Shown piece after piece: positions 12,801 through 25,054 of a DNA stretch of 64,000 bases. Position 1 is the first letter of the stretch. Every line of letters begins with the position of its first letter. Position numbers and translations under genes: made by a program. A model generated the notes under the pieces. It was given only the letters and a program-made list of their open reading frames with translations. It was not told the origin of the DNA and ran no database searches. The stretch comes from Apostichopus japonicus (Eukaryota; Echinodermata; Holothuroidea; Aspidochirotida; Stichopodidae), in NCBI RefSeq assembly GCF_037975245.1, contig NC_092580.1, positions 22,306,501-22,370,500 of the forward strand. The letters are read 5' to 3'.

Positions 12801-15800
12801 TTGCGGAGTGACAGCTCGAATGATCGTGATGGGGGAGTTACCGCCACCGGCAGCCTTGAGCAACGCTTGCTGCGCCCCTCCTTGTGACGTGATGACAATT
12901 TTCTGTTGGTTGGGGAGTCCTGTCGAGATGACTTTACCAGAGGTGGTATTTGTCAGCACCTTTGATGTCACCGTGACGATGGTGGGCTGTTTGGCGCCGC
13001 CCGGGGTTGGGGCGATGCTTGGTTTCAACATGCTCTGGTTGACTGGAATGGTTTTTATAATACTAGTGCCCTGTTGTTGGATGTTGCCAAGGTTCAACAA
13101 TGACGTCTGAGGTTTTCCCAATACTGATGTCACAGTAGGCACGCCTTTCTTGCTCATGGCTTGCGTAGTGCTGACTAGCTTCACAATGGTCGTTCCCTGG
13201 AGCGGAGACCTGGATGTCACCAGCTGACTGCTTGCGTTGACTGGATTTATTGTTGGAGAAGTGAATGGTTTGGCCTGTACAGCTGTACCCTTTGGAATCT
13301 GTAAAGGGAACATAAGCTGACATGCTTTGGAAGCTACAGGGAATTGCTTTTATGCTTTTGTCCAGTCTGGAGTATCTACATAAAATTGATCACTTTAATT
13401 GATCACTTCAAGACAGGATATAAACTGATCTCAAAGAAAGAAGGGAAAAATAATACATACACTCTCTTTCTCATCAGCTTAACATTTCTTTCCACGTACT
13501 CTGTAAATGCTGACATTTTATGTCACAAAAAAAAACTGATAATTACCTGAACACTAAGAAAGGGAGAACTCATAATATCCTCTGTCACTTTAAGGGAGTT
13601 ACATACATTCAATCATGGATGCTTGGTAAGTGATCAAGAGCATCGTTTTTACTATTGAAATCGTATCTGCCAGGTAAACTGTCGATTGCATTGGTTCAAT
13701 CAAAATTTATTTAGTCCGGCCAAGTCGCTCGGCAAATATACCGCCCTCAAACCAAATAATCCACACGTGTACCAAACTTTACAGGTTACTATAATGGTAT
13801 CATTATTCCTAAATGACACATAAGGCATCGATGTAACTTCTAGAGTCATGTTGCCCAAACGTTAAATGCATGGTCAGGCATGATATTGTATGCAATGTAT
13901 ACATTCTCTACTATCTCAAGTCACATTTCACATGAGGGATTAAAATGGTAAAGGTATACAGCTTACAGTTTGAACGACAGTAACTGTCTTAGCTCCAGGA
14001 GTCAAGGGCTTCTGCTGGACAATGACTGGCTTCAAGTTCCCTGTATTGGCTAAGCCCGGTTGTACTTGGTTGGGAGATATCACGTTGATGGGTTTGATGA
14101 CTTTACCCTTGCCTGCTTGTTGTCCTATGCCTGGTGACAGAAGACCAGTGGTGCCGGTCAGAGCTCTTGAGACAATGGTCAATCCAGGGCTCTGAATAGG
14201 AGAGATGACCGCTGTACCCGTACCGGTGTTGATTACAGGCTGTCGGATCTTCTGGGTAGCAGCCGCTGCTTCAGCTAGGGCTGCAATCCCGCTCATTCCC
14301 TGGAGGAAAGCAAAGAATGAGCTGATTTCAAGAGAGACGTAGTAGGGGTTGGATCCTAAATGGCACGGTGACCTTTTTCATAAAATATAACATCATGAGG
14401 AGCACAGTCCTAACTGCATTTTCTAAATTAAAAGCTCTTTTAAAGTACTAGATTTTCTATCACTGACTATTTACAGTCTCATTTCTATTGGAGGAACGTA
14501 AACTTTGCTTTCAAACTTGAAAGAGTTCATCCATTAGATCAGCTATAGTGTGACTTAAATCTGACAAAAATAGAAAGAAAATAAAATAGCTTTAAAAGTA
14601 TGGATGGGCACAAATGACAAAAAATGAAATGAGCTTACAGACTCTCAAGTTATGCAAATATCACACTGTAAAAATGATTGCTTTTTCCCTTCTTAATTTT
14701 ACAAATCACCGAGCATATTCCCCGACATAAATGTTATGTAATCGTATCTACCAATAGGCTGGTCCTTAACAGTATCACTAAGCTAAGTTTTATGCCTGGT
14801 TACAGACCCAAGATTCCTCAAAAGGTTTTTTTTTCTACTTACTGCTGCAGTTGATGATGTCCCTGTTCCTATTGCTGGCTTTGTGCTTCCTGGAATAGAA
14901 ATGATATAAAAAGATTGATTAAAACAAATTTTTTACTGACGTCTATATTTCAAAGAGATAGTATCCTTCCGTCGTGCGGCAAACTATAGACAACTATTAT
15001 CTGATGAAATATATTGAATAGATGCTTTGAAAATCTTAAGAATGTGAAAACTTACCAAGAGATTTAGCATTCTGGTTCACTTTGATAGGTGAGGCTCCAG
15101 GTGTGACTGGCAGCCCGGCACTTGAGGAAGATGTTTGTCCGGGCATGTCATATTTCTGGAGCTGCAGCAGGTACACATCCGCTAAAAAAATAAAATAAAA
15201 ATAATAATATGTGGAAAAATATATCCAATTCAGATTTTTTTAATTATTTTCAATCACAGAGCAAAGTGGTCAAATTGCCCCACAAGCAAAAAAGATGTAT
15301 AGCATACACTACATAGGGCATTTCATGGGTAACAAAACCATATTTGATATCGAAATACTGTAAATTTGTTTGAACTTTATCAATTCAAAGATCTTACCTG
15401 TGGGAACATTACCCCAGGAAACCTCTAAAGTGTTTGTGCTGGCTCGAATGAGTTGAACCCTAGATGGTGCTGGTGGTTTCTCGGTTTCCAAGTACCACAG
15501 GTCTTTGCAACAAACCTGTGAAGATGTATGGGGTTGACATATTAGAACATGTTGATCTCTTCAGTATATCAATATCTGGTAGTGTTTTGTAACTGTTTCC
15601 TATGAGGTTTAACCAATACAAACTATGCAATCTTCTGTAGAAATTCCAAGTTTTTCAAAGAAGTTACAACTAGTTAATCAATTCCACTTCAGACATTTGG
15701 AGTACAGGCAATAACTAGTAGAGTGTTAACCATTATTTTATAGAAAGCTGGACTTGGTAATCCTGATGAAAAACTGTCCTAGGTGCTGGGTTAATCATTC

Positions 15801-18800
15801 TCAAATTTTAAGTACTTTTTTTAATGCTATTTATGGTGATGAGTGATTTCTATTCTAGTGTACTTGACCACGAGAGGATTTACCGGCTCAAATGCGCATT
15901 TTAACGGCAGCTTAGTGGTCGTAGTAGTATATTACAAACACTCACAGTATCATAACATGACGATTCACTTGAGAAATTAAAAAACAAGTCTCCACACCAC
16001 GTTTGCTAATAATTTCTGAACGAAACATCAAAATCTCTTTAAAGCCATCAACAAGATGTCACAAGTCTTTCAAACTTTCTTCACATTTCACATCCTGGCT
16101 TCTTTTAATTTTAAATTGATAGCCTGTTCTCAACAATTAATACCAAGTCTACTGACACTCTTCATCACTTATTTTCTTTGAATTTGTCAATTTTTCAACC
16201 CCTCGAATGTACCTCCAACCCAACCTCCCATCTGATGCTGAGGGAGTGCTGTGTCACAAATCACTTCTTCTTTATAGCCATCCCAAACGCAGTGAAACAG
16301 CAACCTATTCCTCTGACTGACCTGATTATTCCATGCTTTGCGATAGCCGTCTCTCCCGCTCCAGACGTACAGCCTAGTATGGATGTTAACGGAGCAGTGG
16401 CCTGCTCTGGCCCTTGGAATGGCATCTTCAAAGACTTCCATTGATAATGGTTCCCAAGTCATAGTTTCTGAGAGATTGAAGATGCATTAATTAAGCAAAA
16501 CGAGACAATATTTCGTTGAACATATGAAGTGATTGATGATATAGATCGCGAAAAACATTTGTGCAAATAGGATTGCAACAACAAATGCATAGAGATGCCT
16601 GATATGTGAGCACTACTCCACTATATTGTAGACTTAGGGTAATATATGAAGCCAAACCAGCGATGTATTTACAACGTTATTCAATATGATGATGATATGA
16701 AGTCAACCTTTAATAAATATGCATCATTTGTTAAAACTCTACATTGCAATCATGGTTGATTCCCAATTTTCAAACAGGGGATAATTTAGCTGGTATGGCC
16801 CGGTATCACACAACAAAAAGATATGTAGACTGGACTGGTTGCTATGCAATTTGAATACTTAATGAGACAAATTTCAGAGCCTTCAAATATGAAATTATTC
16901 CCAATGTTAGATTATGAATATAATATCTCGTCATCGTCTTATGGTGCACTGGAACAGCCATTTCATTGATATAAAGTGCCTACACTTCTTGTGAAAACTT
17001 TCACTCCCTCTGCAATATGTCCAGCATGAAATGCAGTGCATTTTACAGCTTGAAAAATGGATGTATGTCTAGAATAACATATTACACTGGTTTATCAGAA
17101 ACAGTTTAACTTGAATACACAGGCTCTAAAGACTCACCTAGATTGAGAGATGCCAGCGTGTTTGTGCATTTCCATTCCTTCTCATGGGCTGCCACTTTAA
17201 CATCATCCATAACTAGTGGAACCCATCCACCAAACACAAACATTCTGTGCAAAAGTGGAAACCCAAAATATGCATCAGAAACGTTGAGAAACTTAATACG
17301 TTAATTTAACAGAAGAAAAAAAAACTACCTCAATAGATTAGTGATCAACTGTGAATTAGGGAGAAGAAAGTATCGACTAATTCCCAGATTCAGTGGCATG
17401 TTGTAAAACTGTGACAATGTGGAAGAGAGTGTCAGCAAAATTATTATTAATATATTTCACTTTATGGTACTTCTCCTTGGAAAACACAATTTACCAAATA
17501 GTCACTAACTTTGCAGATTTCTAAGTCTTCAGTGGGTCTGACCAAACTCACCTATTTCCAATAGTGGTTGCAGAATGCAAGCTCCGAGGAAGAGGCACAG
17601 GACCATGAACATCAGGTCTGATCCAGGTCATTGCATCTAACCAATGAAGAATGAGGAAAGAGTAAATGAGAGAAAAGCATCCACTTATTTCACTTATGAT
17701 CAGCAAGATTCTTTAATGCATGTGAAATTTCTATTGATCTCGACTGACCTTCGACCTTCGTAGGAAACATTCTTGTACATATTTAAGCAAATCCACATAC
17801 CAAGTATTAAGCTTCAATTTGACTTTTATACTTTGACCCCTACTGACCTCAAATGATCTGTAGAACCATAAAAAAAAGTGGTCTGTACTTTAGTAAGCAA
17901 ATCTACATGTTCTATATATGAAGTTCATCTAAGCTACCTATTTGGATATACCATGTTTACTACAGTTTCAGACTTTGACCTCTGGTGACCTCAAATGACC
18001 TTTAACATCTACATGTACAACAATTGATAAGGTTCTTATAATTATTCAAGTGGATCCACATATCAAGAATGAGATTCATCCAAGTTTTAATTTAGGAGTA
18101 CGCAAGCTTACAAAATGTTCACACTTCAACCTCTGCGGACCTCATATGACCTTTCAACTGTTCAACAACCAACAGAATTTTTGAATTTAGTAAAGTAGAT
18201 ACACACACTAAAATAAAGTTAATTCAAGCTCTACTTTGATAGCATCTCTATTTACTATGTTTTCAGATATTAACAGCAGATGACCTCAAATGACTATTGA
18301 CCTCTAGAACAATCAATTCAAATTTTATCATTAGTAATATGGATCCACATGTTATGTACAAAGTTCATCCAGTCTCCTTTTAGAGTTAACTTCAAATGAC
18401 CTTGGACCTCCATCAGAAATGACAGCTTATATTACTCACCAAGGTGGACCTACACACTGTCTATGAAGTTAACCAAAACTTTACAAAGGGAGTGATCCTA
18501 TTGACCTCCAGTGACCTCAGACATTGGCTTCCATGAAAAGCTTTGTACAGAACACACATGAACACAGATGAATCCACATGCCTCATATGACATAAAAAAA
18601 TCCCACCCTTTGCAAGTTTTTGTATTTACAAGCAAGTGTCACATACATGAACATACACAACCACACGTCATTACAATTGCATGATTATGATACGTAGATC
18701 CTTTTTGCTGCTTGCTGCAAGGAGTAAACAAACAACTTTCAAACATGTCTATTGCAAGGATGAGACTTACTTTACATAGCAACTAACTTACCAATATTGA

Positions 18801-21800
18801 GTTGCCAGAGATCACCAAGTCGACAGCCACTCATACCTCCATAAACAATTAATCTTGGGCTTTTTCCGTCCCTGCCACTATAGGACACACATGTATGAGA
18901 CTCTCTTGCTGGTGGAAGTGTGCCATGGACCTCGGGAAGGTCCCATGATAGATTAGGATATCCTGATCTCAGCTCCAAGGTGTAAAGGTCATTTAAGTAT
19001 CTGTTTATAAAGACAAATATGGAAGTAAAGAATTTTGCAATGTAAAAACTGTCAAGACCTACTACTAACTACCATTACTTTACTCTCATAAAATTCTTCA
19101 AAATGGATATATCAACTGCATACTAAGAAAAGTAGCTAGTAACACCTGTATATGGCACACATTCTTCCCCGCCCCCCCCCCCCCCTAGCCACCATTAGTC
19201 CTTAAATGAACATAGAGGGCATTGCAAATGAAGACAAGGTTTCTTATACAGGGATGAGACTGAGCCGGGGAAAAAAAATCTGAAATTTATCGATCGCCGT
19301 CCTGGGGGAGGGGTTTAAGAGGAGGGGGTGTCCCCCTCCCCTTTAGAATTTTTTTTGTCAGGTAAGGAGGGCTTAAATGCAAAATGGTGGACTCTAGATG
19401 GAATCTATCACATCACGTAACTCGCCAAAAAAGTGTGGAATTTCTGCTTGTATAATTTATCCATTAGCTTTTTTGAACCAAAAAAAGGCTTTTTTGCTTG
19501 CTTTGTGCTACTTGATTCCACCACTGGTCAAATTCGGTGTTCCTTCCCTTCACAGTCCAGCATGTTCGGCCCAAAAAATAAAAAATAAAAAAATAAAAAA
19601 AAATAAAATAAAAAAAATAATAAAAAATAATAAAAAACGCGAATTACGAGAAAAAACGCGAAAATGAAAAAAATAATAATCGGAAATCCGCGTTTCCGCG
19701 GAAGAGTCTCATGCCTGCTTATAGAGTTCCCTTATCATTTCCCAGTGCATTTTTTCCCTTTGTATATCTATATATATGGTTGAATGTCTTACCTTGGAAT
19801 ATTATTTTTCGGGTCATCACTGTCATTGGCTAGCCCACCAAATAGGTAGGCTTTACTTCCCACCAGAGTAAAAGTATGTCCAAGTCTAGGACATGGAACT
19901 GGTCCAATCTTAGGTGACCTGGGTTTAAGCCTCTTCCATTCCCAGCGACTTGCTTGTAGTTCATATAGCTCATTAGAGTACTTCCCATATTCAACCATTC
20001 CACCAAATATGAAGAGCCTGGTGCCATCTGAGACAAAGCCGTAAGCAGCGCAGCCTGGGGGTATGTCTCCCCTCACTGCAGGAACAAACCACTGGTTTGT
20101 AGCTATGGAAAAGAGGCAACAATTCCTATTGTTAAATTGCATTACGGTCATTCCTTTTTATGTTTGCATCCTTTTGACCAATATTCTAATATGAAGCACC
20201 ATTTCATCAACACAAAGTTACAGCCAGGAGGAATTTTTCAAAATATAAGCAGAGATCAGACAATCAATCACTCTAAGAATAATTGTTTCTGAAAGTAAAA
20301 CTCATCAAATACTGTACACACAGAAACAACAGCAAAAATTAGTCACTCATGTGAACTTGTTGCTTGCTGCATGATAGTTCTGTACATGAAGTATATAAAA
20401 TTCAAACAATATTGCTGCACCTTAACTCCTTAAGTATTAATTAGTTGGAGGCTCTATGTTTATATTTAGCAAGTTTGACTGCTCAACAAATGTGCACTTT
20501 GAAATTTTTCTTTAGAGCTTGACTTTGTGACAAAATTGAATAAATCTAATGGCAACATATGCAGATATTACAGGAAGGCCAAGGTACCTGATAACATAAT
20601 CTGATACTTGCAGTCCACCAAATAATGACCTTACAAGATGAAATTGGGCAACTACTGTACATCACAGGCTTGAATATCATGACAAAATTACAGTTTGTCA
20701 GATACAATTGAGTAAATAGTTAATATCTCAATAATCACAAGCAGCCAAATAATTGTAACAAAGTAGATCTCTTGGGGGATTGACAGGTATCTAACAATGC
20801 GAGAAAATTACATGGGTTGGAACTTGGTAAGATTGACAATAATTTATCTCATATAGTTTTGACAACATCCTGACTACATATCCTCATAGAGAATAATGTG
20901 TATTAGCTGAAAACCAGTCAGGATACTAGCTATGCTGGGGACATATATACAAAATTTTGGATGATGTTGTGTAGCGATGGGAACTGGTGGGTACCTGACT
21001 GAAATTTACTACAAGGTCTGGTCCTTTACCATAGTACCGTCTGGAAATTCATAAAAGTCGCTAACATCCTTTTCCATTTCAAATGGCATTCAAACGGCAC
21101 TCTTTTAACTGTGTTGATCTGCTGATGGGTGTGCACACTTAGGCTATTGATGGCCGAGACAAAAGATGGCAACGAAGGGACTCAACAGGGATCAACTGCC
21201 TCGATATGTAGACAAGCAGATGTGGAGCAACATAAGGTGTGAGGTGCAGCGGTAGATGATCCACTAACAACAGCTCTTTTAAGGGCCATCATTTCCCAGA
21301 AAAGGAATTCATACATCTCCTCAAACATGCCAATACCAATAAAAGAGAAACAACTACTACTCTGAAATTGTAGAATTTGCAACATGTATGTCACAAAGAA
21401 GAAGAAAATAGTAGTACTCTGAAAATGTTGAAATTAGTTGTATAACTTGTAGAAATTTGCAACATGTCCGATAAAAAAATAAAAATGATATTACTCCGAA
21501 ATTGTAGAATTTGCACATGTCAAAAAAAAAGTGTTAAAGTTGTTTAATTTGCTATCCACAGACGCCTAAATATAGTGTTGTGCGGTAGTGCAAATTTCCC
21601 ACAACTGATAGTGTTGCAACATGAATTGTAACTACTACCAGGATTTTCCTCAACATTTCAGCTATGTTTCAGAGCACTCAGTTACAAGACTGTCAATGTC
21701 ATACATTCATTGGCATAGCCTAGGTCATGTACATACTCTTTTACCCGCACAGTTATAAAATTAAAAAAAAAACATCCAAAATAACACGCTATATGAGGGC

Positions 21801-23756
21801 ATTTGTTTTAACAAACACTTTCAAAAAGGTAAGCACAAACCTTGGACAAAAGGACCCAACACCACCCTTCATTCATACTCAACGTACAATATTAGATTAA
21901 CATGTTCGCACGTGGATAAAAACCCGTAATCCGTACACAAACAGAAATTGGGGGTTCCCCACTTTTCATATATTGGAATAGGGCAACCCTTCAAGTTCAC
22001 AATGAAAAGTTTTCAACTATCAACAAGTCACCACATGTTTGGAACTTCATACAAGAAGAATGTAACATAGGGGCTATTTAAATACGGGATTATAAACTAC
22101 ATACATGAGAATGGTACATAATAATTTATATCCTTAATCGGCTGTTGTTTTATTCAATAAGTGCCATATGCTTCTTTCGTACAAAAAGTTCTTAAAAATT
22201 AATAAAAACGTAGCCATAAAAAACTATATGACATCGTGGAACCCTCTGTAATAATAATAAACAAATCCATTCCATTACAGCATAAATCTCAAGTACCGTA
22301 CTGCACTGTGTGTACCAGTACCGTACCCCAGGCTATAATAATATACAGTCCTGGGTGAAGATGAATTTAAGCTGGATATACTCCCTGCGGTTTGGCTCAA
22401 AATTAAGGAAGGAAGAAGGAAGAATAAATAACAAAAATTTCAGGATAACTTTGAGGTCCTGAACAAGTAATGTTAGATATTTGGTGTAGACTAGATCCAA
22501 ATTACTATGTGAAAAGTTGATTCATTAATGGTCTAGGCCAGTAAGTAAAATGAACAGAATGTTATTCAAACTATGAACACGGACACCAGAAATAAACATG
22601 TTTTCTCTTCTTTCAAATAGTATCACATAGATATTTTTTATTATTGCCTTGATTCCTGGGAATGCTACCGCAACGAAGGTAATAACCGGTTGTTTTCCCA
22701 CTCCTGGTAATATTGAGATAACAATACAACTAACCCAAAAGTTGAAAACACCACCTCTCTTTAATAGTGGTATATGCCAGCCAAATATGAGTGGGTCAGG
22801 ATCCCAAAGTTTTCTAACTTTGACCTGTGTTAACTTTAAATGACCCTTGAACTTCAGAGAAGGGGGCTCTTGTTTTCAAAAGGTATAAGATGGATCCACA
22901 TATGAAGTAATAAATTAACCCACCATGAACATTAAGAATTACAGTTCATACAAGCAAGTTTCACGAACACACACACGCCAACACAATCTCATAAATTTCT
23001 TTTGCCCCCTTTGAGGAATTAAAGAAAATTGCCTAAGCCGTACTCCCTCATAGCCCATCTTACGTTAATACGTTAGGCAGCAGCTTAGGCCAAGATACGA
23101 AAAATTTACAAAACGACACGAAATTGCTGCAAAAAATATCATTGAACTTACCAATGATAATGAAACAATTTAACTTCTTTTTGTTGTGCTGTTTCGTTCA
23201 TCATATAACAGCACATTTAACAAAAGATAGTTTTCAAATGTTGCAAAGTAGTTCGGCATTAAGCTACAGTATAGGGTATAACATAACTTAGGCTATAACT
23301 ACAGTACGGTATCACCGGCATCCTAACAGTTTGTTATCATTAGTAAATTGGCTTTAGCACTGGAGGCGGCCATTTTGGAAAAGATTATAAGATGGAATAT
23401 TTAAATCCTCGAATAACTTAGCGACACAAAATTATCACAATTAAGCAATGCCATTACAAGGATTCATATGGGGACCACCAATGCGTGTCAACGAAAGGAA
23501 TTCAGTAAAATCGTTAAGGCGTCTGCAGAAAAATGTAATAACAACAAAGGGCGCCATATTGGAAAAGGTTGAACATAGCAAAATTTCAAATTGTACCTGT
23601 GTTGTAAACGTGAAGTTCATCCACGATTCCCTCATTCCCACCGCCGAACACAACCATTAGGTCTTTGATGGCAACGGCACGATGTCCATGGCGAGGCCTA
23701 GGACAAGGGCCAGTCGTACCTGTAGCCCGCTTCCATTTCAGTATGGGAGCCGCCAT
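3872..23756 (-). CDS. HCFC1: Host cell factor 1 (HCF-1), complete, 21 coding exons
   Basis: Transcriptional co-regulator that scaffolds SET1/MLL methyltransferases and other chromatin factors. Exons, 5' to 3' on the minus strand: 23597-23756, 19793-20102, 18792-19000, 17552-17636, 17138-17244, 16322-16467, 15398-15515, 15056-15181, 14843-14889, 13967-14299, 12693-13298, 11748-12071, 10975-11266, 10466-10534, 9371-9697, 8783-8925, 7777-7899, 5829-6017, 5041-5306, 4532-4633, 3872-3908. All phases agree, giving 4119 nt and 1372 aa. The start is the ATG of MAAPILKW, in good Kozak context. Residues 1-350 form the Kelch propeller ([46 protein letters not shown]). An Fn3-type segment ([16 protein letters not shown]) follows. 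The middle is a Thr/Ala/Pro-rich low-complexity region with KTEPSQ, PMDTSS and KQEPMD motifs. Residues 1135-1372 match the C-terminal Fn3 region ([46 protein letters not shown]). The tail, KKPKVES, is a likely nuclear signal. Human HCF-1 has 2035 aa; its HCF-PRO repeats are not seen here. The exon 13 donor is ambiguous (10975 or 10996). Confidence 0.95.
4634..4651 (-). repeat. (TG)n tract in a splice acceptor
   Basis: CA repeat on the plus strand, TG on the minus strand, directly upstream of the HCFC1 exon 20 acceptor. It takes the place of a normal polypyrimidine tract. Length variation here could change splicing of the penultimate coding exon. Confidence 0.6.
7260..7530 (+). mobile_element. 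Penelope-like element terminal fragment
   Basis: Lies in HCFC1 intron 17 (6018-7776), antisense to the gene. The segment CTGAAGAAGATCCTGCTAGG, a short stem-loop, then GAAACGTC, followed by an AT-rich tail, resembles the terminal repeats (pLTR) of Penelope-like retroelements, which carry hammerhead ribozyme motifs. No reverse transcriptase frame is seen, so this is a truncated relic. Boundaries are approximate and the family is inferred from the motif. Confidence 0.45.
7405..7435 (+). ncRNA. Hammerhead-ribozyme-like motif, minimal type I
   Basis: The order is CUGAAGA core (7405-7411), one extra A (7412), a perfect 6-bp stem GATCCT/AGGATC with loop GCT (7413-7427), then GAAA (7428-7431) and CGTC. 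This matches the conserved core of hammerhead ribozymes with a very short stem III, as known in Penelope-like elements. The extra A before stem II departs from the canonical core and may reduce activity. Self-cleavage is untested. Confidence 0.4.
8000..8009. repeat. G homopolymer
   Basis: Ten consecutive G bases in the HCFC1 intron between coding exons 16 and 17, within a wider G-rich stretch (7988-8009). Confidence 0.7.
10597..10609. repeat. G homopolymer
   Basis: Thirteen consecutive G bases about 65 bp upstream of the HCFC1 exon 14 acceptor, in AT-rich intron sequence. Confidence 0.7.
17735..18720. repeat. Diverged tandem repeat rich in TGACCT half-sites
   Basis: HCFC1 intron 3 is filled by degenerate copies of a unit of roughly 100-130 bp. 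The unit includes TTTGACCTCTGGTGACCTCA-like sequence, then TGGATCCACAT and ATTCATCCAAG. It ends near 18720 with an ACAAGCAAGTGTCACATAC-type segment. A second partial copy with the same landmarks lies at about 22630-23025. It looks like a non-autonomous repeat family with internal subrepeats. No coding frame is seen. Confidence 0.65.
19172..19185. repeat. C homopolymer
   Basis: Fourteen consecutive C bases in HCFC1 intron 2, 63 bp before the MITE that starts at 19249. Confidence 0.75.
19249..19717. mobile_element. MITE with CAGGxATGAGACT terminal inverted repeats
   Basis: Ends are CAGGGATGAGACT on the left and AGTCTCATGCCTG on the right, which are imperfect inverted copies. Both sides are flanked by CTTATA (19243-19248 and 19718-19723), a likely 6-bp target duplication. 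The 469-bp interior has a G-rich inverted repeat (about 19301-19342) and a long (TAAAA)n tract. It sits in HCFC1 intron 2. The superfamily is uncertain, since 6 bp is not the 8 bp of hAT. No transposase is seen. Confidence 0.65.
20103..23596 (-). other. HCFC1: HCFC1 intron 1
   Basis: Large first intron, 3.5 kb. It has short degenerate repeats at 21350-21530 (units containing GAAATTGTAGAATTTGCA) and a TGACCT-type repeat copy near 22.6-23.0 kb. No coding exon is recognised. Confidence 0.6.
22630..23025. repeat. Partial copy of the TGACCT repeat family
   Basis: Contains TTTGACCTGTGTTAACTTTA, ATGACCCTTGAAC, ATGGATCCACATATGAAG and ACAAGCAAGTTTCACGAACA, in the same order as the repeat at 17.7-18.7 kb. 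It lies in HCFC1 intron 1. Confidence 0.55.
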
Positions 23757-23820
23757 GATGTTTATTACCCACAATGCACATCGGCCTCGAACAAGTCCCC
23801 GTATCTTATCACGTGTTTCT
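23757..23820 (-). promoter_or_regulatory. HCFC1: HCFC1 proximal 5' region with ZNF143/THAP11-like site and E-box
   Basis: CCCACAATGCA at 23768-23778 fits the CCCANNATGCA core shared by ZNF143 and THAP11 sites. It lies 12 bp upstream of the start codon. A CACGTG E-box lies at 23810-23815. No TATA box is obvious. In vertebrates THAP11 recruits HCF-1, so autoregulation is possible, but this is inference from two short motifs. Confidence 0.35.
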
Positions 23821-25050
23821 GTCTTTAAGAATCTATTTAATGCTTTAAATACTAATTTTATTTCATTAATACTCTTAATTAATCAGATTACAATTTTAAA
23901 AATAATAAACAAAACTTGAATAACTCAACTTGAACTTTTATAGAATTTTTACACTTCTCTATACGACATAGTAGTGAAAGAGGATGTTTTTACGCCTCAT
24001 CACTTTTAAAAACATCCGCATAGAGAAAAATAAACCTAAGCCGCTACAACTAAAACTAAAATTCTCTACCTGAAGTGAGAATGATCAAATACTGTGCTGA
24101 CTGATACATGTAGCTAAATGACATGTCCTACTACTGACATAGAGTCACTGAGAAGGTAGTGAATGTAACCGAGTTCTCGTAGTTTGTGTTACTTGGGGAT
24201 GAATTCAGAAATTATTGTACGGGGAAGCACATAAGAAAACGACACACCCACATGGACATCGAGTTATCAATGGTTGAGTGTAGTCCCTTTACTCCGCTGA
24301 TCCTGGCTCTATAGTCGATGCTTTCAAGTTAGAGCACGTTTCGGAACTATTTATCCGCCACACAGAGCGTTTATTACGCTTTGTTGTGAATTATGACAAC
24401 TTTGATTAACGAAAGTTTCCTCAAAGTAATGGTGCCTAGTACCGTACGTACTATACCCCATGATCGAGGCGCAACTAGATTGGGTTGGAAAACTGGACAA
24501 TTGGCTTGTTCTGCACGGTTACATGTCATTGTACCTTTTAGCCTTTAGAGGAAGCCTTGAGGTGGAGCGCATTGTCGTCCAAACCCTCAATTTTTGCTCG
24601 CGATATTAAACAACAAACTTATGCTTTCAATAGCACTGAACGGCAAGTGACCCGCAACTGGCGGGTTAGTCCCGCATTAGATGTCGCAAACCCGCCGACT
24701 CGCCCATACCTGTAAATACCCCGCATTTTGTTGACTTTCATGTCACAGCTTTAAAAATGCAATTTAAAAAGTTCACCTTCAAGGCGTGTTTTTTTTTACG
24801 AATTTAATGTAAAATGATACATTATTACGGAAATTTATAACACCTTCCTATAGCGGCCTTCATGGCACCATATGCTACTGGGTCTCAGAATATATATTTT
24901 TTCCCCGAAACGGTGAGCTTGAGTGCCCATTCCTTTATACCACTTCTGCATTTTGTAGATTACACATGATTGCGAGCCATTTGCATCAGGAAAAGTTGGG
25001 AGCTATGCCTGTAGTTTTGCAATCAACACACTTCATCCGCCAAGTGCTTT
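23821..25050. other. Intergenic, no gene recognised
   Basis: AT-rich sequence upstream of HCFC1. It includes short GC-rich inverted segments near 24650-24720 (ACCCGC and GCGGGT motifs) that recur near 25060. These may be ends of an unclassified mobile element. No exon was identified. Confidence 0.4.
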
Positions 25051-25054
25051 TTAC

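Noticed and set aside
12309-13313. A 334-codon open frame as a separate gene
   Set aside because: Only the first part (12693-13298) is coding; it is HCFC1 exon 11 and continues in phase from exon 10. The rest is intron read-through after a good donor.
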